Shown piece by piece: positions 1 through 9,757 of a DNA stretch of 64,000 bases; position 1 is the stretch's first letter, and every line of letters begins with the position of its first letter. This DNA comes from Limnanthes douglasii subsp. nivea. Lineage: Eukaryota; Streptophyta; Magnoliopsida; Brassicales; Limnanthaceae. The notes beneath the pieces were generated by a model, which ran no database searches, had not been told where the DNA came from, and worked only from the letters and a program-made list of their open reading frames with translations. The stretch spans positions 148,150,997-148,214,996 of the forward strand of contig JAUPFV010000003.1 of NCBI GenBank assembly GCA_036936605.1, written 5' to 3'. The position numbers and the translations under genes were made by a program.

Positions 1-472
1 GTTTATTTTTTACTCAAACTAAAGTCCTTGGAAGGCCAAGGCACTCTTTTTGTTGTGGTGTCCGGTATTGTTCGGACAGGTTTTTTTTGCTGTACCCTGA
101 CTTATTCACAAGTCCTTGGAAGGCCAAGGCAATTTTAAGTTGTTGAATGAATGTTTCTATTTTGCACAACCATCATCTTCTTTCATTGTTTGTTTTAGTT
201 TAGATAGCTAGGGTTTAAGTAGCTTTTAGTTGTTGTATTGTGAGAGTGTTTAAATTCTCTGGCTAGAGTTTAAATAGCCCTCAAATATTTCAGTCCGGGT
301 AGTATAACAAGAGATAGAACTTGGAAAATACTTATAAAATTTTGAAGAAGGTATCGAATTTTATTCAACCATCCGGACACCTCATTAAAACCTCCCCGTG
401 CCACCAGAGAGGAAAGAGTATGCCCCCAAATATTTACATGGAAGTTCAAACACGTAAATATTTACACAAGTG
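1..472. repeat. Element A non-coding 3' region with paired 16-bp palindromes
   Basis: There is no gene here. The stretch separates the pol stop of element A from the end of its antisense gene, which lies outside the window. It holds two copies of the palindrome CCTTGGAAGGCCAAGG (26-41 and 113-128), each a 6-bp stem with a 4-nt loop. The same pair occurs in B, C and D at the same place. A conserved segment with ATTAAAACCTCCCC and AAATATTTAC follows at about 380-470. The position between convergent genes suggests a role in ending transcription; that is inference. Confidence 0.75.
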
Positions 473-3400
473 TTATTCCAAGTACATTCGAAGATGCTCA
501 ATGCTCCAAGGATGAGTTAGAACCCTGCCATCTTTGTCTTCCAACCAATAAGTTCCAGGCTTGATTCTTTCAAGCACAATATACGGACCCTCCCAGGTAG
601 GGGCCAGCTTTCCGAAGAGCTTTTCTTTAGTGTGTAAGAAGACCTTCCTTAATATTTTGTCCCCTGGTTGGAAATCTCTTCTTTTAACTTTAGAAGCAAA
701 CCTGCTTCTCATCAAACCCTGATAGTGTGCCACTCTTAGGCGAGCTTTAACCCGTCTTTCTTCTATGAAATCAAGTTGATTTCTGATGGACATCTCATTA
801 GCGTGTCCGGAGAAGTTGTGAACACGAAAGGAAGGGAGTGTCTTCTCTATGGGGGCTACTGCATCCATTCCATAGACCAAGGCGAAGGGTGATTCTTGTG
901 TTGCAGCCCCAGGCGTTGTTCGGTAGGCCCACAAGACTTCTTGTAAATAACTAGGCCACTTCCCAGCAGCCCCTTCCAGATTCTTCCTTAAACCGGACAG
1001 TATAGTTCTATTAGCCACTTCAAGCTGCCCATTGGCTTGTGGGTGGAAAGGTGAAGAAAAACAATGCTGTATACCCCTTGAGGCACAGAAGCTTTCCATT
1101 TCTCTATTGTCAAACTGTGGCCCATTGTCTGTTGTTATTTTCTGTGGGACACCAAATCTGCAACATATGTTGGACATAATGAATTTTATGACAGCTTTTG
1201 ATGTTGTCCGTGCCAGGGGAGCTGCTTCTATCCACTTTGAGAAGTAGTCAATGGCCACAATTATAGTTCTACGCCCTCCGGACGCCACAGGGAGAGGCCC
1301 TACTAAGTCCAACCCCCATCGAGCAAAAGGGATGGGCTCAGAAATTGACTCCAAAGGAATGGCTGGTACATGAATTTCATTGTTGTACCTTTGGCATGGG
1401 TCACACCTCTTCACCAATTCCTTAGCATCTTTCATAATCGATGGCCAATAATATCCGGAGAGTAATACTCTTCTTGTTAGAGCTCTAAATCCACAATGGG
1501 CTGATCCCTCACCATCATGTAATTCGGAAAGGACCACTTGTGACTCATCATCCCCCAAACAACAAAGAAGAGGTTTACTGTAAGATTTTTTGTACAACAC
1601 TTCTCTCAACATAATGAAACCATGAGCCTTGTGTTTCAATGTTCTGGCTTGTGATTTATCTGAAGGCACAATACCATCGGACAGATATTGTATGAGAGGA
1701 GATCTCCAGTCTTGAGGCCGGTTCACTTGTATTTCAAAAACTTCCTCTTTTTCACCCTTACTAAGTTGAATAGAAGGGCTTTCAAGCACATGGATCCATG
1801 GGTAAGACTCCGTATATGCTATTGTTGCCAATGAGTCTGCTAGCTCATTTTCTGCCCGGGGAATGTGTTCATAGACAACAGCTTTAAATTTTAGGGCTTC
1901 ATTCTTGAGGAGGAGTAAATATTTCACAAGTTGCTCCTTTCTAGCCTCAGATTGGCCTAATGCATGGTGGATAAGCAATTGGGAGTCACTTAGCAGTTTG
2001 ACCCTGTTAGCCCCACAGATGTAGGCTAACTTTAACCCAGCTATAGCTACTTCGTATTCGGACTCGTTATTAGATGCCCTGAAAGCAAAACAAATAGCCT
2101 GGTACATACTATCTCCATAAGGGGAAGTTAAACATATTCCTGCACCACATCCCATAGTGCTAGATCCACCATCTGTTCGGACGATCCAGACTTTCTTATC
2201 TTTTGGATCAGTAGCTTGCTCCGAATCCCTATCGGAGTGGAATTCAACCAGGAAATCAGCCACTGCTTGGGCTTTTACTGTTGTCCGGGGAGAAAAGTCT
2301 ATGTCGAAGTCCCCCAATTCTACTGACCACTTAGTCATTCTGCTCGAGATGTCTGCTTTTTGAAGGACATTTTTTAAGGGAAAAGAGGTTTGGACGATGA
2401 TTGGATGAGCCTGGAAATAAGGCCTCATCTTTCTTGCAGCTATCACCATGGCTAACGCCAGTTTTTCGAGTTTCAAGTAACGCCTCTCAGCGTCAATCAA
2501 GCTTTTGCTGATGTAGTACACTGGGTGGGGATGCCCATCGACCTCTCTTACCAACACAGCACTGATGGCACAACTTGAAACGGCCAAATACACAAAGAGA
2601 GTCTCGCCATCAACTGGTTTGAACAAATTTTTGGGAGAGGAAAGATGTTTCTTGATTTCATTGAATGCCTCATCACACTGTGGGGTCCACTCGAACCCCT
2701 TCGCAACCTTCAAAGTTTGAAAGAATGGAGCACACCTGTCCGAAGACCTCGAGATGAATCTGTTTAAGGCATCTAATCTCCCCGTTAACCGCTGTACTTC
2801 TTTGATGTTTCGAGGAGGTTCCATCCGGAAAAGAGCATTCAACTGGTCCGGATCGGGCTGTATTCCATGCTCACTTATGATATAGCCTAGAAATTTTCCG
2901 GACTGTACTCCGAAAACACACTTTTCAGGGTTTAACTTTAAATTTACTTTTACCAAGTTGGCAAAAGTTTCTTGGAGATTGGATAAGTGTAGCTGCTCAT
3001 CCACACTTTTCACCATCATATCGTCAATGTATACCTCCATATTTCTTCCAATTTGATCAGCAAAGGCTTTGTTCACCAATCTCTGATAAGTAGCCCCAGC
3101 ATTTTTCAACCCAAATGGCATTACCTTGTAACAATGTAGACCCCGATCAGTGACAAACGTGGTATGCTCTTGATCTTTTGGATCTACTTGAATCTGATTG
3201 TACCCGGAGAAGGCATCCATAAAGGAAAGCAACTTGTTCCCATAAGTAGAGTATACTAACTGATCTATCCGGGAGACCGGATACAAATCTTTTGGGCAAG
3301 CTCTATTAAGATCTGTGAAGTCAATGCACATGCGCCATTTGCCATTTTTCTTTTTTACCAGGACAGGATTGGCAGTCCACAAAGGGTATTGAGATTCTTT

Positions 3401-3760
3401 AATGTGCCCCATCGTTGTGAGTCTGTCAACCTCTTGTACTATGACATCAGTATTTTCTTTTGAGAAAGCTCTACTCTTTTGAACCACTGGTGCTACATCT
3501 CTCCGGACAGATAGGTGATGAGATATCACTTCTGATGGAACTCAAGTAACATCAGCATTGCACCAAGCAAAAACATGCTGATGGTCTTTCAAAAACTTCA
3601 ACATCTTTTCTTTCAACATTGGTGGCATCTTGGACCCTATCTTGACACTCTTGCCTTCTTCCAAACAGTGCGTTTCAACCTCTTCGACTGGTATCAATAC
3701 TCCAGGGGTCTCTCTGGGGTCATCAATTTCACCCTCACCTCCAGAAAGGCCCTCAAACTG
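473..3760 (-). pseudogene. pol: Element A pol (RT, RNase H, aRNase H, integrase)
   Basis: Reverse transcriptase comes first, with FMDAFSGYNQI and the catalytic YIDDMM. A degenerate gypsy RNase H follows, then a second RNase H with TDGGSS, ESEYE, SDSQ and ADSLA, then integrase with an HHCC-like finger ending CDPC, the D-D-E core (IDYFSKW, TDNGPQF, GQLEVAN) and a C-terminal WEGPY segment. It lies in the same frame as gag-protease and starts directly after UAG CAG UUU. A TGA near 3541-3543 (glycine in B and D) breaks the N-terminal part; from 3529 to the stop at 473 the frame is open. One substitution of note is YSTYGNK where relatives have DSTSGN. The product would copy and integrate the element. 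Confidence 0.9.
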
Positions 3761-6103
3761 CTATTGATCATTTATTCGGACTGCCCCTAGCGTTCGAGGA
3801 GCCAGGACAGTGGCATAGCATTCTCTTGCAATCTTTTGGCTGCTCCGGACAACCCCAACCTGTCCTTGAACAGCATACTTTAAGCACTGGTGGACTGTTG
3901 AAGCCACTGCATGCATCCTAGAGAGCCAAGACCTCCCTAGAATAGCATTATAGCAAGTGGGACAATCCACCACAATAAAGAGTATTCTAACCATTTTCTT
4001 GAAAGGGCCCCTGCCCAATAACACCTCTTCTTCGAATTCTCCGATCACATCGGCTGAGCTGCCTGTGAAGCCCACGATTGACCTGTCCGACTTTTGAATC
4101 ACAACTGGATTTTTCATTTTCTTATAAGTGGTTAGGAAAAGGATATTGGCTGAGCTGCCAGTATCCACCAGGATTCGCCTTATTTCATTGCCCCCTATAG
4201 ACGCTCCTATGACAACAGCATCCTCATGAGGGCCATCAATGTCTCTCAAATCATCCTCATCGAAAACAATGAAGGGGAATGAGTTCGGTGACTGATAAGA
4301 TGTCATGCCTCCTTCTAGCTGGGAGGCTAAATTATGAACATGCCTCTTTCTCGAAGAAGCAGTAGGAGCTGTCATAGTGTCCCCTCCGAAAATTGTAAGT
4401 GACTCAAAGAATTTAATGAGCCCGGAGACCGACCTAGAACATTTCTCTATAGCACCCACCCTGTTTCGAGTTGGATCAGGATCCAAGTACTCAGAATCCA
4501 CATCAAACCTTTCAATTATAACCATAGCCCCCTCCGGGGCAGCATTACTTGGGCCAACTCGGTGAGTGTTGTCAGGCCTGTTGCCTCCTCTTCTTTTAAC
4601 GTATGCTCCCAACTTCCCCCTTTCAATCAGGTTTTGAACTTCTTGCTTCAATGCTATGCAATCATCAGTGGTATGGCCAATATCATTGTGATATTGGCAA
4701 AAGGAGTTGTTACGATGCTCTCTGGGAGACTGCAAGGTTGCTGGTCTCCGGTAATGCACCTCATCTTTTGTTTTATCGAAAATGGTGGCCACACTTTCTT
4801 TGAGCTCTGCGAACCACTCCGGTTGGACCCATGGCTCTCTTTTGTTTGCGGATTGTTGACTTTGAGCAGGAGCAGCTGGCTGAGATTGAGCTTTTGCCCT
4901 ACCGTGCCCCTGTCCGGTTTCTCTTGCTTTGTTCCCAGACTGGTTTTGATTTGGAGTTGGTGCGACTGGGGTGGACCTCACCTGTCTGTGCACCCTGGTT
5001 TTCTTTTTTTCATCAACGTTTATTTGCTTGCCAACTTGATTTAGCAATCCTCCCCAGGTCATAGCCTTCTTTCTGGTCACTGAATCAGCCAGATTGCTTA
5101 GGTTCAAACCTTACCTTAGGGATGCTATTGCCACATGTTCGAAGCAATCAGCCAACCCATTCTTTGTGTTCACAAAACGACTTATGTATTCTTTCAAGGA
5201 CTCATTTGGCTCCTGGGCACAATGGATTATTGTGTCTACATTGCCCTTTAACTCCTTACTCCCTACAAACTGCCTTCGAAAGGCCACTCAAAACGTATCA
5301 AAATCTTTAATACAACCCTGAGGCAGGCTGTTGTACCATTTTAGAGCACTCCCCGTGAATGATTGGGAGAATGCCCTACAAAGTAGTTTATCATCGTCAT
5401 CAAAGTTCATCATGAAGTTCTTGAATTGCTCCAGATGATTGTCCGGATCAGTACTGTCATCGTACTTTTCCATTTTAGTGCTGTCAAACCTCTTGGGGAG
5501 GTTTCCGGACAGGATTTTAGAAGATAGTGGAGACTGCCTCCAATTCCTTCCACGACTGAACACAGTATCCTCATTGGGAGTTGCAAAGATATCTGGCTCA
5601 TCGTGGAAAGCAAAGGGATCCATCAGCATTTTGTCCGTATACCTCCGGTGGTGAGATGACCCCTTTCCAATATGCCTTTTCATTCTTCCATGGTGGTCTC
5701 TTTTTCTTGAATATTTCTTAACTTGCTTTTGCTTTTTCCTGGTTCGACCCTCGTCGCTGCTAGAGGACAAGGATTGCTCATTTCCCTCGCTGTCCGAAGA
5801 GCTACCTGAAGATTCTGAGCTTGAGTCAGAACTCTCCACAGGCTTGGACCGGTGAGACTTTTTAGAACTGGCATGTGTCTTTTTGGTGCTCACATGAGTT
5901 TTTGAAGCCTCAGGCTCTCTGGGGTTGCCGGTGTGATGAGAAACTGATGCTTTGGACTTCTCTTTCACGCCCATCTTGGCCTTTTCAGCCCTTAGAGCTT
6001 CTATTTCACCCCTCAATCTGTCACGCTCTTCGATAGTGTAATCATCATTCTCTCCCACCACTTCGAGCAAAGCTGGTGGCACTTCTGGATTGTCCGGATT
6101 CAT
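3761..6103 (-). pseudogene. gag: Element A gag-protease
   Basis: I start it at the ATG at 6103 (MNPDNPEVPP). A longer reading from a GTG upstream looks unlikely. The product has a Ser/Lys-rich N-terminus, a retrotransposon gag domain, a zinc knuckle (CQYHNDIGHTTDDC) and an aspartic protease with VDTGSS. Two nonsense codons break it: TGA for a conserved Trp after DTF (near 5288) and a stop after IASLR (near 5117). The frame then stays open to the UAG at 3763-3761. That UAG is shared with B, C and D, so it looks functional, not decayed. Confidence 0.9.
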
Positions 6104-6155
6104 TCGGACAGAGTTTTTTAGCTGGTTTTGAATGCTTGATTCAGGCACCGTCGCC

Positions 6156-6172
6156 TCCCACTGTGGTCGCCA
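6156..6172 (-). other. Primer-binding-like site of element A
   Basis: Read on the minus strand this is TGGCGACCACAGTGGGA, three bases inside the LTR end, as expected for a tRNA primer site. The same site follows the 5' LTR in B, C and D. I do not assign the primer tRNA. Confidence 0.7.
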
Positions 6173-6175
6173 ATT

Positions 6176-6671
6176 TGGTGTGGATAATAACTGCCTGAGG
6201 GTAGGCTGGTAATTTATAGTGGAGTTTTAAGGTGGTGTATGGGTGTTTAACGGTGGAGTGTGGGTGTTTAACGGTGGAGTGTGGGTGTTTAACAGTTAGA
6301 GTAGAGAGTAGATAGATGATTAAGCAGCTTGGTAGCAGTTAATTCTCATTACCCATAGTTAATGCGGGTGGTTGGGTATTTATAGTGTAATGTTTGGGCC
6401 CTTATGGGCTTTCGGGTCATGTTTAACGGACCCGGGTCATGTTCAAAGACCCATGAGCTCTTAAGTAGGGGAGCAAGTAGCTTAGTCAAGAAGTGTTTAG
6501 GTTTTTTAGTACTTTTGTCATAGTTCGAACTGCCTTAAGTTCATAGTGTTCACAGAAATCTGTCCGGTCCAAGTGACCTGTTCGATCCCTGTCCCTGTAA
6601 CCTGTCCGGTATTCGGAGAGACTTGACCGATCTGCCCTTGTTCGGGGAGCATGCTAAATTCGGACTCATCA
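6176..6671 (-). repeat. Element A 5' LTR (496 bp)
   Basis: The ends are TGGTG and TCATCA on the plus strand. A TATA box lies at 6378-6385 (minus strand TATAAATA). Three short direct repeats of about 21 bp (GTGTTTAACGGTGGAGTGTG type) occur at about 6231-6297. GTCCGG motifs cluster near the outer end. It aligns along its length with the LTRs of B and D. Confidence 0.92.
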
Positions 6672-6856
6672 ATACCAGAAGGAGGTACTAGAGCCATTTT
6701 CAATTGCCACCCTATACAATTTACAAGCCAAAGGGCGGAGACGAAGAATTTTTCTCTAAATCTAAGAGGGGGAGGATCCCAAAGTAAGATCCCAAAAGTT
6801 ATTATTTTTGATTTTTTCAAGTTTAATCCAATCACACCAGATGAAGTGATTATTAT
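6672..6856 (-). pseudogene. Possible LINE ORF2 remnant between elements A and B
   Basis: These 185 bp lie between the A and B LTRs. On the minus strand, if 5 nt are subtracted as a target duplication of element B, the frame of the LINE ORF2 fragment at 17415 continues into this segment. The duplicated 5-mers are not identical (AATAT against ATAAT) and the downstream residues are not clearly LINE-like, so this is tentative. Element A would be a second insertion into the same LINE. Confidence 0.4.
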
Positions 6857-7336
6857 TAATGAGTCATAATTGAGCATGCTCCGCGGACAAAGACAGATCG
6901 GTCCAAAGCCTCCGGACCGGACAGATCGGACAAATCATATGGACCGGACAGATCACTTCGAACACTATGACCTTAGGACTGTTCGAACTATGACAAAAGT
7001 ACTAAAAAAACCTAAACACTTCTTGACTTAGCTACTTGCTCTCCTACTTAGAGCTCATGGGTCTTTGAACATGACCCGGGTCCATTAAACATGATTCGAA
7101 AGCCCATAAGGGTCCAAACATCACACTATAAATACCCAACCACCTGCATTAACTAAGGGTAATGAGAAATAACTGCTACCGAGCTGCTTAATTATCTCTC
7201 TACTCCCTACTCTAAACCGTTCAACACCCATACACCACCTTTCAACACCCACACACCACCGTTCAACACCCATACACCACCTTAAAATATCAATTAAAAT
7301 TACCAATCTACCCCCAGGTGATTATTATCCTCACCA
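6857..7336 (+). repeat. Element B 5' LTR (480 bp)
   Basis: It starts TAATGAGTC (TGATGAGTC in the 3' copy) and ends CACCA. It has a cluster of CGGAC/CCGGACAGATC motifs in its first 110 bp, a TATA box at 7127-7134 and three 21-bp direct repeats (CAACACCCATACACCACC type) at about 7217-7279. Confidence 0.95.
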
Positions 7337-7339
7337 AAT

Positions 7340-7356
7340 TGGCAACCACAGTGGGA
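7340..7356 (+). other. Primer-binding-like site of element B
   Basis: TGGCAACCACAGTGGGA lies three bases after the 5' LTR. It differs from the copies in A and D by one base (CAACC for CGACC). Confidence 0.7.
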
Positions 7357-7408
7357 GGAGAGAGGTGCCTGAATCAAGCATTCAAACCTGCCAAGAAATT
7401 CTGTCCGT

Positions 7409-9751
7409 ATGAATCCGGACAATCCAGAGCTTCCACCGGCTTTGCTCAAAGTGGTGGAAGAGAACGATGAATACACTGTCGAAGAGCGTGATAGGTTAAA
7501 ATGTGAAATAGAAGCTCTGAGGGCTGAGAAGACCAAGATGGGCGTGAAAGAAAAATCCAAAGCATCGGTTGCTCATCATACCGATAACCCCAGAGAGCAT
7601 GAGGCTTCCAAAACTCACGTGAGCACCAAAAAGACTCATGCTAGTTCCAAAAAGTCTCACCGGTCCAAGCCTGTGGAGAGTTCTGACTTGAGCTCAGAAT
7701 CTTCAGGTAGCTCTTCGGACAGCGAGGGAAATGAAAAATCCTTGTCCTGTAGCAGCGATGAGGGTCGAACCAGGAAAAAGCAAAAGCAGGTTAAGAAATA
7801 TTCAAGAAAAAGAGACCACCATGGAAGAATGAAAAGGCATATTGGAAAGGGGTCATCTCACCACCGGAGGTATACGGACAAGATGCTGATGGATCCCTTT
7901 GCTTTCCACGATGAGCCAGGTATCTTTGCAACTCCCAATGAGGATACTGTGTTCAGTCGTGGAAGGAATTGGAGGCAGTCTCCACTGTCTTCTAAAATCC
8001 TGTCCGGAAACCTCCCCAAGAGGTTTGACAGCACTAAAATGGAGAAGTACGATGGCAGTACTGATCCGGACAACCATCTGGAGCAATTCAAGAACTTTAT
8101 GATGAACTTTGATGATGATGATAAACTACTTTGTAGGGCATTCTCCCAGTCATTCACGGGGAGTGCTCTGAAATGGTACAACAGCCTGCCTCAGGGTTGT
8201 ATTAAAGATTTCGATACGTTTTGGGTGGCCTTTCGAAGGCAATTCGTATGGAGTAAAGAGCTGAAGGGCAATGGAGACACCATAATCCATTGTGCCCAGG
8301 AGCCAAATGAGTCCTTGAAAGAATACATAAGCCGCTTTGTGAACACAAAGAATGGGTTGGCTGATTGCTTCGAACATGTAGCAATAGCATCCCTGAGACA
8401 GGGTTTGAACCCAGGCAATCTAGCTGATTCGGTGACCAGAAAGAAGGCTATGACATGGGGAGGGTTGTTGAATCAGGTTGGCAAACAAATAAACGTCGAT
8501 GAAACAAAGAAAACCAGGGTACACAGGCAGGTGAGATCCACCCCAGTGGCACCAACTCCAAATCAGAATCAGTCCGGGAACAAAGCAAGAGAAACCGGAC
8601 AGGGGCATGGTAGGGCAAAAGCTCAGTCTCAGCTAGCTGCTCCAGCTCAAAGTCAACAATCCATAAACAAGAGAGGGCCATGGGTCCAACCGGAGTGGTT
8701 CGCTGAGTTAAAAGAAAGCGTGGCCACTATCTTTGATAAAACAAAAGATGAGGTGCATTACCGTAGACCGGCAACACTGCAGTCTCCCAGAGAGCATCGC
8801 AACAACTCTTTTTGCCAATATCACAATGATATTGGTCATACCACCGATGATTGCATAGCATTGAAACAAGAAGTTCAAAACTTGATTGAAAGGGGGAAGC
8901 TGGGGGCTTATGTGAAAAGAAAAGGAGGAAACAGGCCTGACAACACTCACCGGGTTGGTCCGAGTAATGCAGCTCCGGAGGGAGCCATGGTAATAATTGA
9001 AAGATTTGATGTGGAATCTGAGTACTTGGATCCCGATCCAACTCGGAACAGAGTGGGTGCTATAGAGGAATGTTCTAGGTCGGTCTCCGGGCTCATCAAG
9101 TTTTTCGAGTCGCTTACAATTTTCGGAGGGGACACTATGACAGCTCATACTACTTCTTCGAGGAAGAGGCATGTTCATACTTTGGCCTCCCAGCTAGAAG
9201 GAGGCATGACATCTTATCAGTCACCCAACTCATTTCCCTTCATTGTATTTGATGAAGATGATTTAAAAAACATTGTTGGCCCCCATGAGGATGCTGTTGT
9301 CATAGGAGCATCTATAGGGGGCAATGACATAAGACGAATCTTGGTGGATACTGGAAGCTCAGCCAATATCCTTTTCCTAAACACGTACAAGAAAATGAAA
9401 AATCCAGCTGTAATTCAGAATTCGGACAGGTCAATCGTGGGCTTCACTGGCAGCTCAGCAGATGTGATCGGGGAGTTCGAAGAAGAGGTGTTATTGGGCA
9501 AGGGCCCTTTCAAGAAAATGGTTAGAATACTCTTTATTGTGGTGGATTGTCCCACTTGCTATAATGCTATTCTAGGGAGGTCTTGGCTCTCTAGGATGCA
9601 TGCAATGGCTTCAACAGTCCATCAGTGTTTGAAGTATGCTGTTCAGGGGCAGGTTGGAGTTGTCCGGAGCAGCCAAAAGATTGCAAGAGAATGTTATGCC
9701 ACTGCCTTGGCTCCTCGAACGCTGGGGGCAGTCCGCATCGATGAACAATAG
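7409..9751 (+). CDS. gag: Element B gag-protease polyprotein
   Basis: This is a 780-residue open frame without internal stops. Residues 1-160 are charged and Ser/Lys-rich. The gag domain includes FRRQF and ISRF at about 271-310. The zinc knuckle CQYHNDIGHTTDDC is at about 469-482. The retropepsin active site VDTGSS is at about 645-650, followed by an ILGRSW motif. The protein would form the particle and process the polyprotein. The start is the ATG about 70 bp after the LTR, in the context MNPDNPELPP shared with A and D. It ends in UAG, beyond which pol continues in the same frame. Of the gag genes in the window this is the only unbroken one. Confidence 0.93.
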   Translation: MNPDNPELPPALLKVVEENDEYTVEERDRLKCEIEALRAEKTKMGVKEKSKASVAHHTDNPREHEASKTHVSTKKTHASSKKSHRSKPVESSDLSSESSGSSSDSEGNEKSLSCSSDEGRTRKKQKQVKKYSRKRDHHGRMKRHIGKGSSHHRRYTDKMLMDPFAFHDEPGIFATPNEDTVFSRGRNWRQSPLSSKILSGNLPKRFDSTKMEKYDGSTDPDNHLEQFKNFMMNFDDDDKLLCRAFSQSFTGSALKWYNSLPQGCIKDFDTFWVAFRRQFVWSKELKGNGDTIIHCAQEPNESLKEYISRFVNTKNGLADCFEHVAIASLRQGLNPGNLADSVTRKKAMTWGGLLNQVGKQINVDETKKTRVHRQVRSTPVAPTPNQNQSGNKARETGQGHGRAKAQSQLAAPAQSQQSINKRGPWVQPEWFAELKESVATIFDKTKDEVHYRRPATLQSPREHRNNSFCQYHNDIGHTTDDCIALKQEVQNLIERGKLGAYVKRKGGNRPDNTHRVGPSNAAPEGAMVIIERFDVESEYLDPDPTRNRVGAIEECSRSVSGLIKFFESLTIFGGDTMTAHTTSSRKRHVHTLASQLEGGMTSYQSPNSFPFIVFDEDDLKNIVGPHEDAVVIGASIGGNDIRRILVDTGSSANILFLNTYKKMKNPAVIQNSDRSIVGFTGSSADVIGEFEEEVLLGKGPFKKMVRILFIVVDCPTCYNAILGRSWLSRMHAMASTVHQCLKYAVQGQVGVVRSSQKIARECYATALAPRTLGAVRIDEQ

Positions 9752-9757
9752 CAGTTT
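9746..9757 (+). promoter_or_regulatory. Candidate stop-codon readthrough site between gag-pro and pol
   Basis: The sequence is CAA UAG CAG UUU, and pol follows in the same frame. All four Tat elements keep UAG CAG UU at this point: A at 3763, C at 38896 (UAG CAG UUA) and D at 59115. C fits the UAG CAR YYA context known to promote readthrough in tobamovirus-type signals; A, B and D differ only at the last base. Readthrough is inferred. Confidence 0.65.

Larger units (their letters stand above)
1..6671 (-). mobile_element. Element A: Tat-type Ty3/gypsy LTR retrotransposon, partial
   Basis: This element runs right to left and is cut by the window edge. In element order it has a 5' LTR (6176-6671), a primer-binding-like site, gag-protease, an in-frame UAG, pol with reverse transcriptase, two RNase H domains and integrase, and the start of the 3' non-coding region. 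The antisense gene and 3' LTR expected from elements B and D would lie left of position 1. The two RNase H regions place it in the Tat group (established knowledge of that lineage). Several nonsense codons show it is not autonomous now, although its pol downstream of 3529 is open for 1018 codons. Confidence 0.93.

Noticed and set aside
4562..5044. Long frames opposite gag and pol in A, B and D (for example 160 codons at 4562-5044)
   Set aside because: They are shadows of the conserved gag-pol frames, recur only because the sense strand is conserved, and have no start or splice context.
6103..6148. Longer gag start (MPESSIQ...) in A and D
   Set aside because: It depends on a GTG start; B, with the intact gag, and the common ATG (MNPDNPE) favour the downstream start.
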